Shown: one piece after another, positions 43,495-53,498 of the stretch
How the letters are laid out: each line of letters begins with the position of its first letter
Numbering within the stretch: the stretch's first letter is position 1
Source: DASYKS01 sp031404815
Lineage (GTDB): Bacteria; Acidobacteriota; Thermoanaerobaculia; Multivoradales; UBA5704
DNA: 64,000 nt
Reading direction: 5' to 3'
Assembly (NCBI GenBank): GCA_031404815.1
Contig: JANNIH010000013.1
Coordinates: forward strand, 52,629 to 116,628
Made by a program: the position numbers and the translations under genes
The notes under the pieces: generated by a model
Databases searched by the model: none
The model's input: only the letters and a program-made list of their open reading frames with translations
What the model was told of the DNA's origin: nothing

Positions 43495-45831
43495 TTAGTG
43501 GACTTCTTTGGGTGCTCCCGGCAGGTCGAGCCGAATCCGCCCGTCGGCACCGAACCGGAGCCGGATCAGGCCGTCGCGATCGGTGCGCAGCACCTGTAGG
43601 TTCCGCGCGGCGAGACGCTCCAGCACCTCGGACGAAGGGTGGTAGTAGGGATTCTTCGGCCCGACCGAGATGACCGCCCAGCGCGGCTGGACGACATCGA
43701 GCAAGAACCCGGCCGAAGAGGTTCGGCTGCCGTGGTGGGCGACTTTGAGCACATCGGCGCGCAGGCGCTCCTCCGGCTGGTCGAGCAGCCGGATCTCCCC
43801 CACCCTTTCGACATCTCCGGTGAGCAACACCCGCCGGCCGAAGGCCTCGGCCGAAAGGATCAACGAGCGCTCGTTCTCGGCCGACTTCGCCCGTAGGACC
43901 TCCTCGCGCGTCGGCCCGAGGACCGAGAGGCGCCAACGTCCGACCCGGCCGGAGGCTCCCGCCACGAACGTGCGCACCCGCGCCCCCGGCACCGCGAACA
44001 GCTCCCCGGCGCAACCCGTCGCGGGCCACCCGGGCGCGGTCCAGATCTCCCTGACGTGCAGGTACGACGACAGATCGACCAGCCCCTGGCAGTGATCGGT
44101 ATCCGGGTGGGTCATTACCACCGCATCGAGCCGCCGCACCCCCTCCGCGAGCAGGGCGGGGAGCAGCACCCTCCCGCCCAGATCGCCTCGGCGCCAGCCA
44201 CCGCCATCGATCAAAATCGCCCGTTCTCGATCGCGCAGCAGAATCGCATCCCCCTGGCCGACGTCGAGAAGCGCGAGCGTCGGTTCGGTCCCGCCGGGTC
44301 GGTGCGCGCCGACGGCAAATCCGCCGAGCGCCAGAGCGCTCCCGAGAGCCAACAGAAAGCGACGCCTGCGCGCCATCCGCCGGTCCGGAACGAGCGCCAG
44401 AAGACCCATTCCAACGGCCAACAAAACGGCGACGCCGAAACCGGCCGCTACCGGAACCGCCGGTCTTAGGCCGCCCGGAATCCGCGCCGGCCAGCCGAGC
44501 GGCGCCGCAAGCGCATCGAGCCCAGGCAGCGTCGCCGCGGCGAGACCGGGCGCCCAACAGGCGAGCCCCAGCCAGACGAAGCAGGCGGCCAGCGCGAACG
44601 CCGCCCACGGAATCGCAATCAGGTTGAGGACAAACGAGGCAGGCGCGAGCAGGTGAAACGCCGGCAGCGCCCAGGGAAGAGTCGCCACTTCCGCCCCGGC
44701 GCTCGCCGCGAGAGCTCTCCGCAACCAGGGGGTGGCCGAGAGCGGCCCACGGTTCCAAGCCTGCTCGAAGCGGGGCGCGAGCGCCAGCAGCCCGACCGTC
44801 GCGGACATCGAGAGGGCAAAGGAGAGGTCGAGCACCAGATCCGGCCGGCTCGCAACCGCGAGCAGCAGCGCGAGCCCGAGCCCGTTCTTGGCCGCCGGAG
44901 GGCGCTCGAACGCGAGAGCCGCCAGGGCCAACAACCCCATGACCGAAGCGCGCACGAGGGCGGGGAGCGGCCCCGCAACCATTAGATACGCGGCGACCGC
45001 TCCGGCCGCGAGCAGCAGCCGGACCCCGCGCGGCAGCCACCTGCCAGCCAAGCCACCGAGCAGGAAGACGAGGGTCGCGGCAAGGCCCACATGCACCCCG
45101 GAGACCGACAGGAGATGGAACAGACCGGTCCAGCGCAATCCCCGTTTCCACGCCGGCTCGATGCGCGAAGCATCGCCCAGCACGAACGCGCGAACCAACG
45201 CCTTGCCCGCGCTCTCCGGCCCGGCCGCCTCGATCCGCCGCTCGAGCGCCCGCCGCCATCTCCCCGAAGCCTCGCCAAGCGCTCCCGGCGGCCGTTCGAT
45301 CTCCAGAAATACGCGGCTCTTGAGCGAGATTCGCCAGCCACCCGGCTCGCTCGGAGCCGCATTGGCGAACGGCGCCGAGCGCCTCAGGTACCCCTCCACC
45401 CGAACCCGAGAGCCGAGCTCCGGCGGCTCCCCTGTTCCCGGAATCCGCAACCGCGCCGCGAACCGGGCCGAGGCGGAGCGCCCAGCCTGCGCGAAGCGTT
45501 CGACTTCGAAAAGAGCCTCCCATCCGTCGTCGTCGTCCGCGGTCCAATGCCCGGCGATCTTGCCCGAGAGAACCACCGGCCGGTCCGAATCGATCGACTG
45601 CTCGGCCCGGCCGGGCAAGGAGTAGAAGAGCGTCGCGACCAGGGCCCCCGCCCCGACCGCCGCGACGAGCACTCCCACCTGGCGACGTAGAGCCAGCCCC
45701 AAGGCGATGAGGGCGAACAAGAGGGGAACGGACAGGCGCACTGAGAACAGCGCAAACAGCGCCCCCGCGGTCAACGCGAGAGCCGGGGCGAAGAGAGGGG
45801 CGGGCGGGGCCGATCGGTCTTTGGATTTCAT
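43495..45831 (-). CDS. comEC: ComEC/Rec2 DNA-uptake channel
   Basis: A 778-residue polytopic protein in the usual order: N-terminal helices, an OB-like domain (GSRVRVEGYLRRSAPF), the Competence core with LRWTGLFHLLSVSGVHVGLA, and a C-terminal MBL-fold domain with LLDVGQGDAILLRDRERAIL, THPDTDHCQG and VLKVAHHGSRTSSAGF. ComEC carries single-stranded DNA across the inner membrane during natural transformation; the MBL part may be a nuclease. All parts are present, so the cell may be competent. Confidence 0.94.
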   Translation of the reverse strand: MKSKDRSAPPAPLFAPALALTAGALFALFSVRLSVPLLFALIALGLALRRQVGVLVAAVGAGALVATLFYSLPGRAEQSIDSDRPVVLSGKIAGHWTADDDDGWEALFEVERFAQAGRSASARFAARLRIPGTGEPPELGSRVRVEGYLRRSAPFANAAPSEPGGWRISLKSRVFLEIERPPGALGEASGRWRRALERRIEAAGPESAGKALVRAFVLGDASRIEPAWKRGLRWTGLFHLLSVSGVHVGLAATLVFLLGGLAGRWLPRGVRLLLAAGAVAAYLMVAGPLPALVRASVMGLLALAALAFERPPAAKNGLGLALLLAVASRPDLVLDLSFALSMSATVGLLALAPRFEQAWNRGPLSATPWLRRALAASAGAEVATLPWALPAFHLLAPASFVLNLIAIPWAAFALAACFVWLGLACWAPGLAAATLPGLDALAAPLGWPARIPGGLRPAVPVAAGFGVAVLLAVGMGLLALVPDRRMARRRRFLLALGSALALGGFAVGAHRPGGTEPTLALLDVGQGDAILLRDRERAILIDGGGWRRGDLGGRVLLPALLAEGVRRLDAVVMTHPDTDHCQGLVDLSSYLHVREIWTAPGWPATGCAGELFAVPGARVRTFVAGASGRVGRWRLSVLGPTREEVLRAKSAENERSLILSAEAFGRRVLLTGDVERVGEIRLLDQPEERLRADVLKVAHHGSRTSSAGFLLDVVQPRWAVISVGPKNPYYHPSSEVLERLAARNLQVLRTDRDGLIRLRFGADGRIRLDLPGAPKEVH

Positions 45832-45864
45832 GCCCCCCTTAGACGCGAACGGGGGGCGCCAACC

Positions 45865-47190
45865 TTACAGTTGCCCGCGGATGAGCGGCGCGATCAGGCG
45901 GTACCACCAGAGCTTTCTCACCTTCGCTTTGGACGCCCCCGGGAAGCGCTCGTTCGATCCCTCCGGCATTCCCCGCTCGTCGATTCGCCACGAGCTTCTA
46001 AGGTGGGTGGCCATGATCCGTTCTTCGGCGGAGGCGAGCTCCGGGCTGTCGATCAGAACGGCGAGCTCCGAGTTCAGGTGCTCGGAGCGCGGATCGATGT
46101 TGAACGAACCGACGATCAGCCAACGCCCGTCGATCACCGCGACTTTGGAGTGCAAGCTCTCCGGCCCGCGGTACTCCCAGAGCTCGACGCCGCTTGTGAC
46201 CAGCCGGCGCTTGCCGCCGACGTAGCCGGCCTGCGCCCAAAGGTTGTCGGTGGTGGCGAGCGAGTTGGTGAGGATGCGCACCTTCACCCCTTTTTCGAGC
46301 GCGCGCGTCAATCCGCGGCGGAACGCGCGGGTGGGGATCAGATAGGGCGATTCGATGGCGATCGACTCGCGCGCCGAATCCAAGCGCGCGAACAGCTCCG
46401 CTCCGACCCCGCGCGTCGGGTCCTTGCGGCCGATCGGATCGTGAAGAAAGCGGAGGTTAGGAACCTCGATCGGCGCATCGAGAAGCGGAATGGCGGAGAG
46501 GCGGGCGGCGCCGATCCGCCGGTCGAGCCAGGCCTGGTAGCCGTCGAGCCGAAGAGCAGCTGCGGCCTTCGCCGCGGCGGACGCGGTGCGTCTTCTTTTC
46601 TTCACGTGGTGGCTCTGCCAGAGCGAGAGAAAGTAGTCGCGCGCGTGGGCCCCGAGCGCACCGCGGACTTCGACGTCGCAATCGAGGTAGTTGCGCCGGC
46701 CGAGCTGGCTCGGACCGAAGCCGAAGTAGGGGCTCTCGATGTTGCGCCCTCCGGCGATCAACACCTCAGCGTCGACCACCACGAGCTTGTCGTGCAGCCG
46801 GCGGGTCAGCCAATGGAGGTTGCCCCAACCGAACGGATGGTAAGTGCGGATCTCGACCCCCTCGTCCATCAGGTGGGCCTGAACCGCCGCCGGGATCTTG
46901 TTCCACTGGTCATCGACCAGGAGCTTGACCGCGACACCGCGTCGCGCCGCGTTCCGGAGCAGGGAGAGCGCGCTCAAGGTGAACGGATCGTCGCCCACGA
47001 TGAACGACGAGGCGAGGATCTCGGAGCGCGCGCCGAGCACGACTTCTACCCGCGAAGCCGCCGCTTCGAGCTCGGTATCGAGCAGGCGAACCCCGTCCCC
47101 CCGGGCCGGGTGGGTGCCCGCCAGCAACCCGGCAACGACCAGGGCGAAACGGCAGGCGGAGGTCGGTTGGGAGCGCGAGAAAATGGCCAC
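45865..47190 (-). CDS. Phospholipase D-like / cardiolipin synthase-like protein
   Basis: A 441-residue protein with a signal peptide (ACRFALVVAGLLAGTHPARG) and two HxK motifs: HDKLVVVDAEVLIAGGRNI in the first half and HSKVAVIDGRWLIVGSFNID in the second, each with the following Asp and Gly-Ser/Gly-Asn. These form one active site that works through a phosphohistidine. The exported form and the SFNID-PRSE-LN-E stretch suggest a periplasmic phospholipid transphosphatidylase. A TPR gene precedes it by 49 bp on the same strand. Confidence 0.88.
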   Translation of the reverse strand: MAIFSRSQPTSACRFALVVAGLLAGTHPARGDGVRLLDTELEAAASRVEVVLGARSEILASSFIVGDDPFTLSALSLLRNAARRGVAVKLLVDDQWNKIPAAVQAHLMDEGVEIRTYHPFGWGNLHWLTRRLHDKLVVVDAEVLIAGGRNIESPYFGFGPSQLGRRNYLDCDVEVRGALGAHARDYFLSLWQSHHVKKRRRTASAAAKAAAALRLDGYQAWLDRRIGAARLSAIPLLDAPIEVPNLRFLHDPIGRKDPTRGVGAELFARLDSARESIAIESPYLIPTRAFRRGLTRALEKGVKVRILTNSLATTDNLWAQAGYVGGKRRLVTSGVELWEYRGPESLHSKVAVIDGRWLIVGSFNIDPRSEHLNSELAVLIDSPELASAEERIMATHLRSSWRIDERGMPEGSNERFPGASKAKVRKLWWYRLIAPLIRGQL

Positions 47191-47239
47191 GGGCGGCGCA
47201 GTCTACGACGGCTTGGCCCCTCGACCTTCCGCCCCCGCC

Positions 47240-48550
47240 CTATCCTCGAGAAATCTGCGCGCTCACCTCTCGCAGCAGGGCGAGCGTGGCCTGATCGTGC
47301 TGGGCCGCCTCGCCAAGCAGGCGGAGCGCAGCGAGCGCCTCGGGGCGGACCTTGTGCGATTGGAAGGCGACGAACATCTCTTCAACACTTGTGCGAACCT
47401 GCCGGGTTTCGCCCTGTGCCAACCAGATCGCAGCGAGGTCGAGGGTCACCAGGGCGCTCTCGTAGGAGAGGCCGAGGTTTGTGTACTCGCTCCGCGCCGC
47501 GCGGAGGAAGGTCTCGGCCCGAGCGAGATGACCGCGCCCGACCTCGATCTTGCCCTCCAGCCACCGGAGCTTGACGAGATCGATCGCGCCGCCCAACGCC
47601 GCGTAGAGCGGTCGGGCCTGCCGGATCAGCCGCGCGGCACCTCCCGGATTTCCGAGCTCGAAAAGGTAATAGATCAGGTTGTGGTACGCCGCGAGCAGCA
47701 GTGCGGGCTCGCGCTTGGCGGAAATCTGCGTGAGCCCCTCCTCGAGCAAGGCGGCCGCGGTCGCAAAGTCCTGGCGCCTGCCCGCGACCAACCCGCGAAG
47801 GATCGCCGCCCGGCCGGCGAGGTGCGTCTCGCCGAGATGGAGGTAAGCCCGATAGGCCTGGGCAAAGAGCGCATCGGCAGCGGGAAGATCCCGCGCGTCC
47901 TTCAGGAATGCCGCCGCGATCTCGGTCGCCGCGGCGGTTTCGAGCAGACCCACATCGCCCTTCTCGCCGATCGCCGCAGTGATGCCGAGCGCCCGCTCGG
48001 CGCGGGAGTGGAAGCCGCGGATCCGATGGGCGTTCGCGATCTCGGCCCAGATTTGATGGTGAAGCCGAGCGGTCTCGCCGGAGGAATCGGCCGGGGAGAG
48101 CTGCGAAGCGTGGCTCCAGGCGACCGAGACCAGTGCGAGCATGGCGTACGGGTCTTCGTGCCGAAGCTTCCGCGCCTGGTCCAGGGCCAGCTCCGAGCGC
48201 GCCCGGGAGAGCGCGGACGAACAGGGAATGTGGACCGGCGAGAGGCCTTTCCACTCCCGCTCCGCCTGGGAGCGCGCGGCCGCCTTCTGCTCCGCCCTGC
48301 GGAACACCGATCGGTCGCCGTTGCGCCGGCCGAACTCGACGACGTTTTGGGCCGGCGGCGCACCTTTCGCCGAGCGCTCGGCTGCGACGATCGCCTCTGC
48401 GAGATCGGCCATGCGTTCCCGACAAAGGGAGCAACCGGCGATGAAATGATCGAGGATCGCGCGCCGTGCGGGGCGATCCTCTGGGGCGGCGAGCCGACCG
48501 CCGAGAAAGGCGGCCAAGACTGCCGGGTCGAGGTGAGGGGTATCGATCAT
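47240..48550 (-). CDS. Zinc-finger-like (anti-sigma type) protein with TPR region
   Basis: Residues 1-60 resemble the small zinc anti-sigma finger (HLDPAVLAAFLGGRLAAPED, then HFIAGCSLCRERMADLAEAI, with His-x4-Cys-x2-Cys). The rest, to residue 436, is a solenoid of TPR-like helices (LGITAAIGEKGDVGLLETAA; ADALFAQAYRAYLHLGETHL). There is no membrane helix. Such zf/TPR proteins are frequent in Acidobacteriota and may regulate ECF sigma factors, but the only sigma genes here are far away. Confidence 0.7.
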   Translation of the reverse strand: MIDTPHLDPAVLAAFLGGRLAAPEDRPARRAILDHFIAGCSLCRERMADLAEAIVAAERSAKGAPPAQNVVEFGRRNGDRSVFRRAEQKAAARSQAEREWKGLSPVHIPCSSALSRARSELALDQARKLRHEDPYAMLALVSVAWSHASQLSPADSSGETARLHHQIWAEIANAHRIRGFHSRAERALGITAAIGEKGDVGLLETAAATEIAAAFLKDARDLPAADALFAQAYRAYLHLGETHLAGRAAILRGLVAGRRQDFATAAALLEEGLTQISAKREPALLLAAYHNLIYYLFELGNPGGAARLIRQARPLYAALGGAIDLVKLRWLEGKIEVGRGHLARAETFLRAARSEYTNLGLSYESALVTLDLAAIWLAQGETRQVRTSVEEMFVAFQSHKVRPEALAALRLLGEAAQHDQATLALLREVSAQISRG

Positions 48551-48670
48551 CCGTCATCCTGCCAAATACAACTCGAGCGGTTCGACGGAAGTTACGCCGA
48601 ACCGCCCTCCTTACGCAACTTCAGATTGTCACACAACTCCCCCTTGTCTCGCGATAGGGAAAATGGAGAC

Positions 48671-48916
48671 TCAGCGCCCACCGAGCGGATCGATCTCCAC
48701 CCCCTTGTCGCCAACGGCGGCGAGCGCGGACGGCAAACTCTGCCAGAGCTCGACCACGCGCCGGGAAGCCGAGGCGAGCCAGCCCCAGGGCGCGAACGCC
48801 GACCTTCCTCCCCCCGGGAGCGCTGCGGAATGGCTCGGTACGGCGATCCAGAAACAGAGGATGACCACGGTGGCGACAGCGGTGAAGCGACCGGCGGTTG
48901 CAGGCGCTCTCGACAT
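48671..48916 (-). CDS. Small secreted or membrane-anchored protein
   Basis: An 81-residue product from ATG 48916 (GAGGGAC site). Residues 8-28 form a hydrophobic segment (FTAVATVVILCFWIAVPS) with AHSA-like cleavage, followed by Gly/Trp-rich sequence ending in DPLGGR. It lies upstream of the zf/TPR gene on the same strand with 120 bp between. No family recognised. Confidence 0.4.
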   Translation of the reverse strand: MSRAPATAGRFTAVATVVILCFWIAVPSHSAALPGGGRSAFAPWGWLASASRRVVELWQSLPSALAAVGDKGVEIDPLGGR

Positions 48917-49047
48917 GACACGTCCCTCGATCCCACGGGACGGGCCGGGTGCCGGGATGACCCCCGCGCCCGCGGGGGCAACGCACAGGCGTTGCAATTC
49001 TGGAGATAAGCATCGCAAGGATCGGCCCGCTCTTGTACAGTCTCGAC

Positions 49048-49518
49048 ATGCGCGACGGCGATCACGACCGCTCTTTCGGGCTTTTGGAGCCGCTGCTTCA
49101 ATCTTTTGGCGCGGCTCGCCCGGAAATCGATCGCGAGACCGGCCGGCCCATCCGCGAAATCGAGCGCATCTTGACGGGAAAGGCCGAACCCGAGATGCGG
49201 CGCCTGCTCGGGTCCCTCGGGGCGCTCAACATCGAACCCCGGGCATTTCTCGAATCGATCTTCGCCGCGGTCTCCCCAGAAACCGACGAAACACCGCAGA
49301 ATCCGGTCCGCCTTCGGTTCGAGAGCCGGCTCGCCGCCCTTGAGGTTCCGGCCGAACCGCCCGGTCGGCTGAATCATCGCTCCCTAGAGACCCCAGGGGA
49401 GGGTGCCGATCGCGACCTGGCTCTGAGGCTCGAGCGGAGGGTGGCGGCCGGCATCGAGAGCCGGCTGGCCGAGCTCGGTTTGGCTCCTGCGGCCGCCTCG
49501 GGCGACGACGATCGGTGA
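49048..49518 (+). CDS. Hypothetical protein
   Basis: 156 residues from ATG 49048, soluble and Glu/Arg/Leu-rich, with possible helices around FGLLEPLLQSFG and LALRLERRVAAGIESRLAEL. No motif is recognised. Its TGA overlaps the GTG of the next gene (GTGA, 49515-49518), which supports its being expressed and coupled to it. Confidence 0.55.
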   Translation: MRDGDHDRSFGLLEPLLQSFGAARPEIDRETGRPIREIERILTGKAEPEMRRLLGSLGALNIEPRAFLESIFAAVSPETDETPQNPVRLRFESRLAALEVPAEPPGRLNHRSLETPGEGADRDLALRLERRVAAGIESRLAELGLAPAAASGDDDR

Positions 49519-51290
49519 TTCAGTCCGGGACGATCCCCAAACCCGAGCGAGACGGGACGCCGCTCCCTCGGCCGGGGCTCCGGCCGAGGCTTTGGCCGGC
49601 CTTCGGATCGGCGCTCCTCGGCGCGCTCTGGGTCGCGCCACTCTGGCTGGTCCGTTTCCTGCCGATGGTCGACTATCCGCAGCAACTCGCAGCGGCGTCG
49701 ATCCTCCGCTTCTATGAGGACCCAGCCCGGGCCCTGCGGCAGACCTACGAAATCGTACTGCTGCGTCCCCAGGGGCTGTTCGAGATGATCACCGCGGGCT
49801 TCGGGTTTGTGCTTCCGATCGAGGCCGCCGGCAAGCTCGTGGTCGCGCTCTCCCTGCTCGCCGTGCCACTCGCCGTGGCTCTCGCCTGCCGCCGAACCGG
49901 CCGGCCGGCCTGGTACGCGCTGCTCGCCCTCGCGGTCACCTACAACCACGCCTTCACTTGGGGGTTTGTCGACAACCTCCTCGCCTATCCTCTCGTTCTG
50001 GTCGGGGTCGTCCTCGCGGACCGGTGCTTCGAGCGGCCGTTCGTTGGGAGATCGTGGGCGCTCCTCGCCGCGCTCGGCCTGTTGTTCTACACGGTCCACC
50101 TTGAGTTCCTGCTCATCTTTGCCGGCGCGATGGCTTGGTTCGCGCTGGTGCGCCGCCCACCCATTTTCCGGCTTGCGCTATGGCTCTCCCCTCTCTTGCC
50201 AGGGCTTCTCCTCGGCGTCGGGGTCCTCTCTTGGGCGCACCTTCATGCCGCAGAGGTGATGACCGGCTACCAGCAGGTTCTGGCTGCGGAACCGGCCCGG
50301 TTCGCGCCGCTCGCCGTGCGCACCGCCAACATCCCCGCCATCCTCTTCTCCGGCGGAGCGGACGACCTGCGCCTGCCCTTGACCGCGCTATTCTTCGGCG
50401 CGATCCTGCTACTCACCGTTAGGCGCGTTCCGCCCGATCACGGGAGCCTTGAGAGCGGCCTGCCCTTGGTTCGGACCCGGTATCTCTCTTTGGCCGCTTG
50501 GATCGCTCTCCTGTTCTTCACCCTTCCCAACATCGCGAGCGGATACCTGGTCTCGGACCGACTGCTCCCCTTGGCGGTGATGCTCGCGATCCCTGGCCTA
50601 CCCTGCCCCCCTCCGGCCTCACGCCGACTCCGCCTGGCAGCTCTCTTGACCTTCGGGCTGCTCGCCCTCCAGCTGCTGCGGACGGCGACCGGCTGTTTGG
50701 ACTTTGCGTCCGAAGTCAACGGATTGGGTGAGCTGATTGACCCGACCGAGCCGGGGCAATCGTTGGCCGGCCTGATCTACGAGCCCGGCGGCGAGCTCGG
50801 AGCGGACGGCTGGGAGGAGCCACCACTGCTGATCCACACGCCGGCCTACTACCAAGTCCAAAAGGGCGGTCGAATCCACTTCTCGTTCCTCCAATTCTTC
50901 AACTCGCCCGTGGCCTACCGCAAGGGGCAGAACGAGGACGACGCCCTCTTGGCCGAGTGGGACGAATGGAACCCGCAGCGGTTCGTCGATCTGCGGCACG
51001 GCCCCCACTACCAATACTTCTTGGTGCGGGGCGGAGCGGAGCGCCTACCCGCCGCGTTCGGCCCGAACCTCGCGCAGATGAAGGTCCAGCGGGCCGGGCG
51101 CTGGTTTTTGGTGGAGCGACCGCCGCGTTCCGAGGAACGGCGGCCGGTCCCAACCGCGCTTTCCACTCGGGTGCCTCCTCCGGCCCCCGCCTCGGTGTAT
51201 CGTCTCCCACATGCCTCACCGATCGATCCTGACCGAGAGCCCGAGACCGGGACTCATGCTCACCACGCGCGAAGAGTTCGCCGCCCTTGA
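49515..51290 (+). CDS. Polytopic membrane protein, glycosyltransferase-C-like
   Basis: A 591-residue protein with about ten membrane helices from residue 35 to 400 and a soluble C-terminal part. The first extracytoplasmic loop has MVDYPQQLAAASILRFYED; an Asp in that loop, in a D-Y-P context, is typical of membrane glycosyltransferases of the GT-C type, but I cannot name a family. Its last 80 bases overlap the kynureninase gene in another frame, and that stretch reads like noise, so the true protein may be functional without it. GTG start, coupled to the gene before. Confidence 0.6.
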   Translation: MIQSGTIPKPERDGTPLPRPGLRPRLWPAFGSALLGALWVAPLWLVRFLPMVDYPQQLAAASILRFYEDPARALRQTYEIVLLRPQGLFEMITAGFGFVLPIEAAGKLVVALSLLAVPLAVALACRRTGRPAWYALLALAVTYNHAFTWGFVDNLLAYPLVLVGVVLADRCFERPFVGRSWALLAALGLLFYTVHLEFLLIFAGAMAWFALVRRPPIFRLALWLSPLLPGLLLGVGVLSWAHLHAAEVMTGYQQVLAAEPARFAPLAVRTANIPAILFSGGADDLRLPLTALFFGAILLLTVRRVPPDHGSLESGLPLVRTRYLSLAAWIALLFFTLPNIASGYLVSDRLLPLAVMLAIPGLPCPPPASRRLRLAALLTFGLLALQLLRTATGCLDFASEVNGLGELIDPTEPGQSLAGLIYEPGGELGADGWEEPPLLIHTPAYYQVQKGGRIHFSFLQFFNSPVAYRKGQNEDDALLAEWDEWNPQRFVDLRHGPHYQYFLVRGGAERLPAAFGPNLAQMKVQRAGRWFLVERPPRSEERRPVPTALSTRVPPPAPASVYRLPHASPIDPDREPETGTHAHHARRVRRP

Positions 51291-52545
51291 CGCGGCGGAC
51301 CCGCTTCGGTTCCACCGTGAGCGGTTCGTCCTGCCGGCAGGCCTGATCTATCTCGACGGCAACTCGCTCGGCGCGCTGCCGAAGGTGACGGCGGAGCGGG
51401 TCAGGAAGGCGATCGAGGAGGAGTGGGGGCGCGACCTGATCCGGAGTTGGAACAGTGCCGGCTGGATCGACTTGCCCCTCGCAGTCGGCGACAAGATCGG
51501 CCGGCTGATCGGCGCCGCACCGGCCGAGACGGTGGTCGCCGACTCGACCTCGATCAACCTCTTTAAGGTGCTCGCGGCGGCGCTCGCGCTCCGCCCAGGG
51601 CGGCGGCGGATCGTGTCGCAGCGCGACAACTTCCCCACCGAACTCTACATCGCCCAAGGGCTCACCGGCCTGCTCGGGGGCGACTACGAGCTCACCCTGC
51701 TCGACGACGACCCGAGCGTCGAGGCGATCGAGAGCGCGCTCGCGGCGGGCGGCGGCGGTGACTCCGGTGACTCCGGTGACTCTAACATCGCGGTCCTCTT
51801 ACTCACCCACGTCAACTACCGGACCGGGCGCCTGCACGACATCGAGCGGCTCTCGGCCGCAGCGCATCGCGCGGGCGCCCTGGTGGTCTGGGATCTCGCG
51901 CACACCGCCGGGGCGATCCCGGTCGATCTGAATGCCGCCGACGCCGATTTCGCGGTCGGCTGCGGCTACAAGTATCTGAACGGCGGCCCGGGGGCGCCCG
52001 CCTTCCTCTGGGTTGCCGCGCGCCACCAAGAGGTGTTCGCGCAGCCGCTCTCCGGCTGGCTCGGCCATGAGGCGCCGTTCGATTTCGACCCGACCTACCG
52101 GCCCGCGCCGGGCATCTCCCGCTATCTGTGCGGCACCCCGCCGGTCCTCTCGATGACCGCGCTCGACTGCGGGGTGGAGAGCGTGCTCGCCGCGGACCTC
52201 CAAGCGCTGCGCCAAAAATCGATGCGCCTCACCGACCTGTTTATCGAGTTGGTCGAGGCGCGCGTCGGTTCGGCTTCCGGTCTCACCCTCGCCTCACCCC
52301 GAAACGCGCTGGAGCGCGGCTCGCAGGTGAGCTTCCGCCACCGCCAAGGGTACGCGGTCATGCAGGCACTGATCGCGCGCGGGGTGATCGGCGATTTTCG
52401 TGCGCCCGATATCCTTCGCTTCGGTTTCGCGCCGCTCTACCTGCGCTACGTCGATGTCTGGGATGCCGCCGAGGCACTCGGCGATCTGCTCCGCACCGGC
52501 GCCTGGGATCGCCCCGTACACCACCAGCGCGCGGCGGTGACTTAA
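51211..52545 (+). CDS. kynU: Kynureninase
   Basis: A 444-residue PLP enzyme that splits kynurenine to anthranilate and alanine. Hallmarks: IYLDGNSLGALP, IRSWNSAGWIDLPLAVGDKI, DSTSINLFKVLAAALALRPG, VVWDLAHTAGAIPVDL with the PLP Asp, and the Schiff-base Lys in CGYKYLNGGPGAPAFLWV. Residues 184-192 are a triple Gly-Asp-Ser insert made by a 9-bp repeat at 51759-51785. ATG 51211 overlaps the upstream gene; ATG 51256 is an alternative. Followed at once by tryptophan 2,3-dioxygenase. Confidence 0.93.
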   Translation: MPHRSILTESPRPGLMLTTREEFAALDAADPLRFHRERFVLPAGLIYLDGNSLGALPKVTAERVRKAIEEEWGRDLIRSWNSAGWIDLPLAVGDKIGRLIGAAPAETVVADSTSINLFKVLAAALALRPGRRRIVSQRDNFPTELYIAQGLTGLLGGDYELTLLDDDPSVEAIESALAAGGGGDSGDSGDSNIAVLLLTHVNYRTGRLHDIERLSAAAHRAGALVVWDLAHTAGAIPVDLNAADADFAVGCGYKYLNGGPGAPAFLWVAARHQEVFAQPLSGWLGHEAPFDFDPTYRPAPGISRYLCGTPPVLSMTALDCGVESVLAADLQALRQKSMRLTDLFIELVEARVGSASGLTLASPRNALERGSQVSFRHRQGYAVMQALIARGVIGDFRAPDILRFGFAPLYLRYVDVWDAAEALGDLLRTGAWDRPVHHQRAAVT

Positions 52546-52577
52546 AAGTGCCGTCCGACCGAAAGGCCTCCGAACCG

Positions 52578-53429
52578 TTGAGCCACATTCCAACCCCCAC
52601 CGATCCGAGCGGCCGCCTGGGCGGCGCCCTCACCGACTTCGAAAAGCGGATGAGCTACGGCGACTATCTGGCCCTCGACCAGATCCTCGACGCCCAGCAT
52701 CCCCGTTCGGAAGACCCCAACGAATTGCTGTTCATCATCCAGCACCAGACCAGCGAGCTGTGGATCAAGCTGATGCTCCACGAGCTGGAGCAGGCGCTGG
52801 CTTGGATCCGCGGCGACCAGCTGCCCCCCGCCTTCAAATGCCTCGCGCGGGTGTCGCGCATCTTCGAGCAGCTGGTCCAATCCTGGAGCGTGCTCGCCAC
52901 CCTCACGCCTTCCGAATACGCCCGCATCCGCCCGCACCTCGGCCATTCGAGCGGCTTTCAATCGTGGCAATACCGTCTGGTCGAGTTCTATCTCGGCAAC
53001 AAGAGCGCGGTGCTCGTCGGGCCGCACACCCATCGCCCCGATCTGGTGGAGATCCTTGAGCGGGCGCTCGCCGCCCCGTCGCTCTACGACGAGGCGATCC
53101 GCCTGCTCGCCCGGCGCGGGTTCGCGATCGACCCGGCCGTCCTTGAACGCGACGTAGCGCTCCCCCACACCTCAAACCCGAGTGTCGAAGAGGCATGGCT
53201 CACCATCTACCGCAACAGCGGTGAATACTTCGAACTCTACGAGCTGTCCGAGGAGTTGGTCGATCTGGAGGATACGTTCCTGCAATGGCGTTTCCGCCAC
53301 ATGGTGACGGTCTCGCGGATCATCGGCGCGAAACCCGGCACGGGCGGCACCGAAGGGGTGCCCTACCTGCGCCGGGTGCTCGAAACCCGACTCTTTCCCG
53401 AACTCTGGCAGGCGCGGTCGGAGCTGTAA
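52578..53429 (+). CDS. kynA: Tryptophan 2,3-dioxygenase
   Basis: A heme enzyme opening the indole ring of L-tryptophan to N-formylkynurenine. Conserved parts: MSYGDYLALDQILDAQHP, FIIQHQTSELWIKLMLHE with the catalytic His, SGFQSWQYRLVEFYLGNK, and RFRHMVTVSRIIGAKPGTGG with the proximal heme His. No ATG is available before the domain. TTG 52578 (283 residues, GAAAGG 11 bases upstream) or GTG 52548 must be used. With kynU it makes a two-gene tryptophan catabolic operon; the formamidase KynB is not in the window. Confidence 0.93.
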   Translation: MSHIPTPTDPSGRLGGALTDFEKRMSYGDYLALDQILDAQHPRSEDPNELLFIIQHQTSELWIKLMLHELEQALAWIRGDQLPPAFKCLARVSRIFEQLVQSWSVLATLTPSEYARIRPHLGHSSGFQSWQYRLVEFYLGNKSAVLVGPHTHRPDLVEILERALAAPSLYDEAIRLLARRGFAIDPAVLERDVALPHTSNPSVEEAWLTIYRNSGEYFELYELSEELVDLEDTFLQWRFRHMVTVSRIIGAKPGTGGTEGVPYLRRVLETRLFPELWQARSEL

Positions 53430-53498
53430 ACCGGGAAACGGCGGATCGGCAAGACCCGAATCGAGGAGGTGGACCGCGGTCGAGGAGGCTTTGTTGAG

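Noticed and set aside
51211..51290. C-terminal extension of the membrane protein over kynU as a functional domain
   Set aside because: The last residues are a frame-shifted reading of the kynU start and lack structure-like features; probably a passive overlap.
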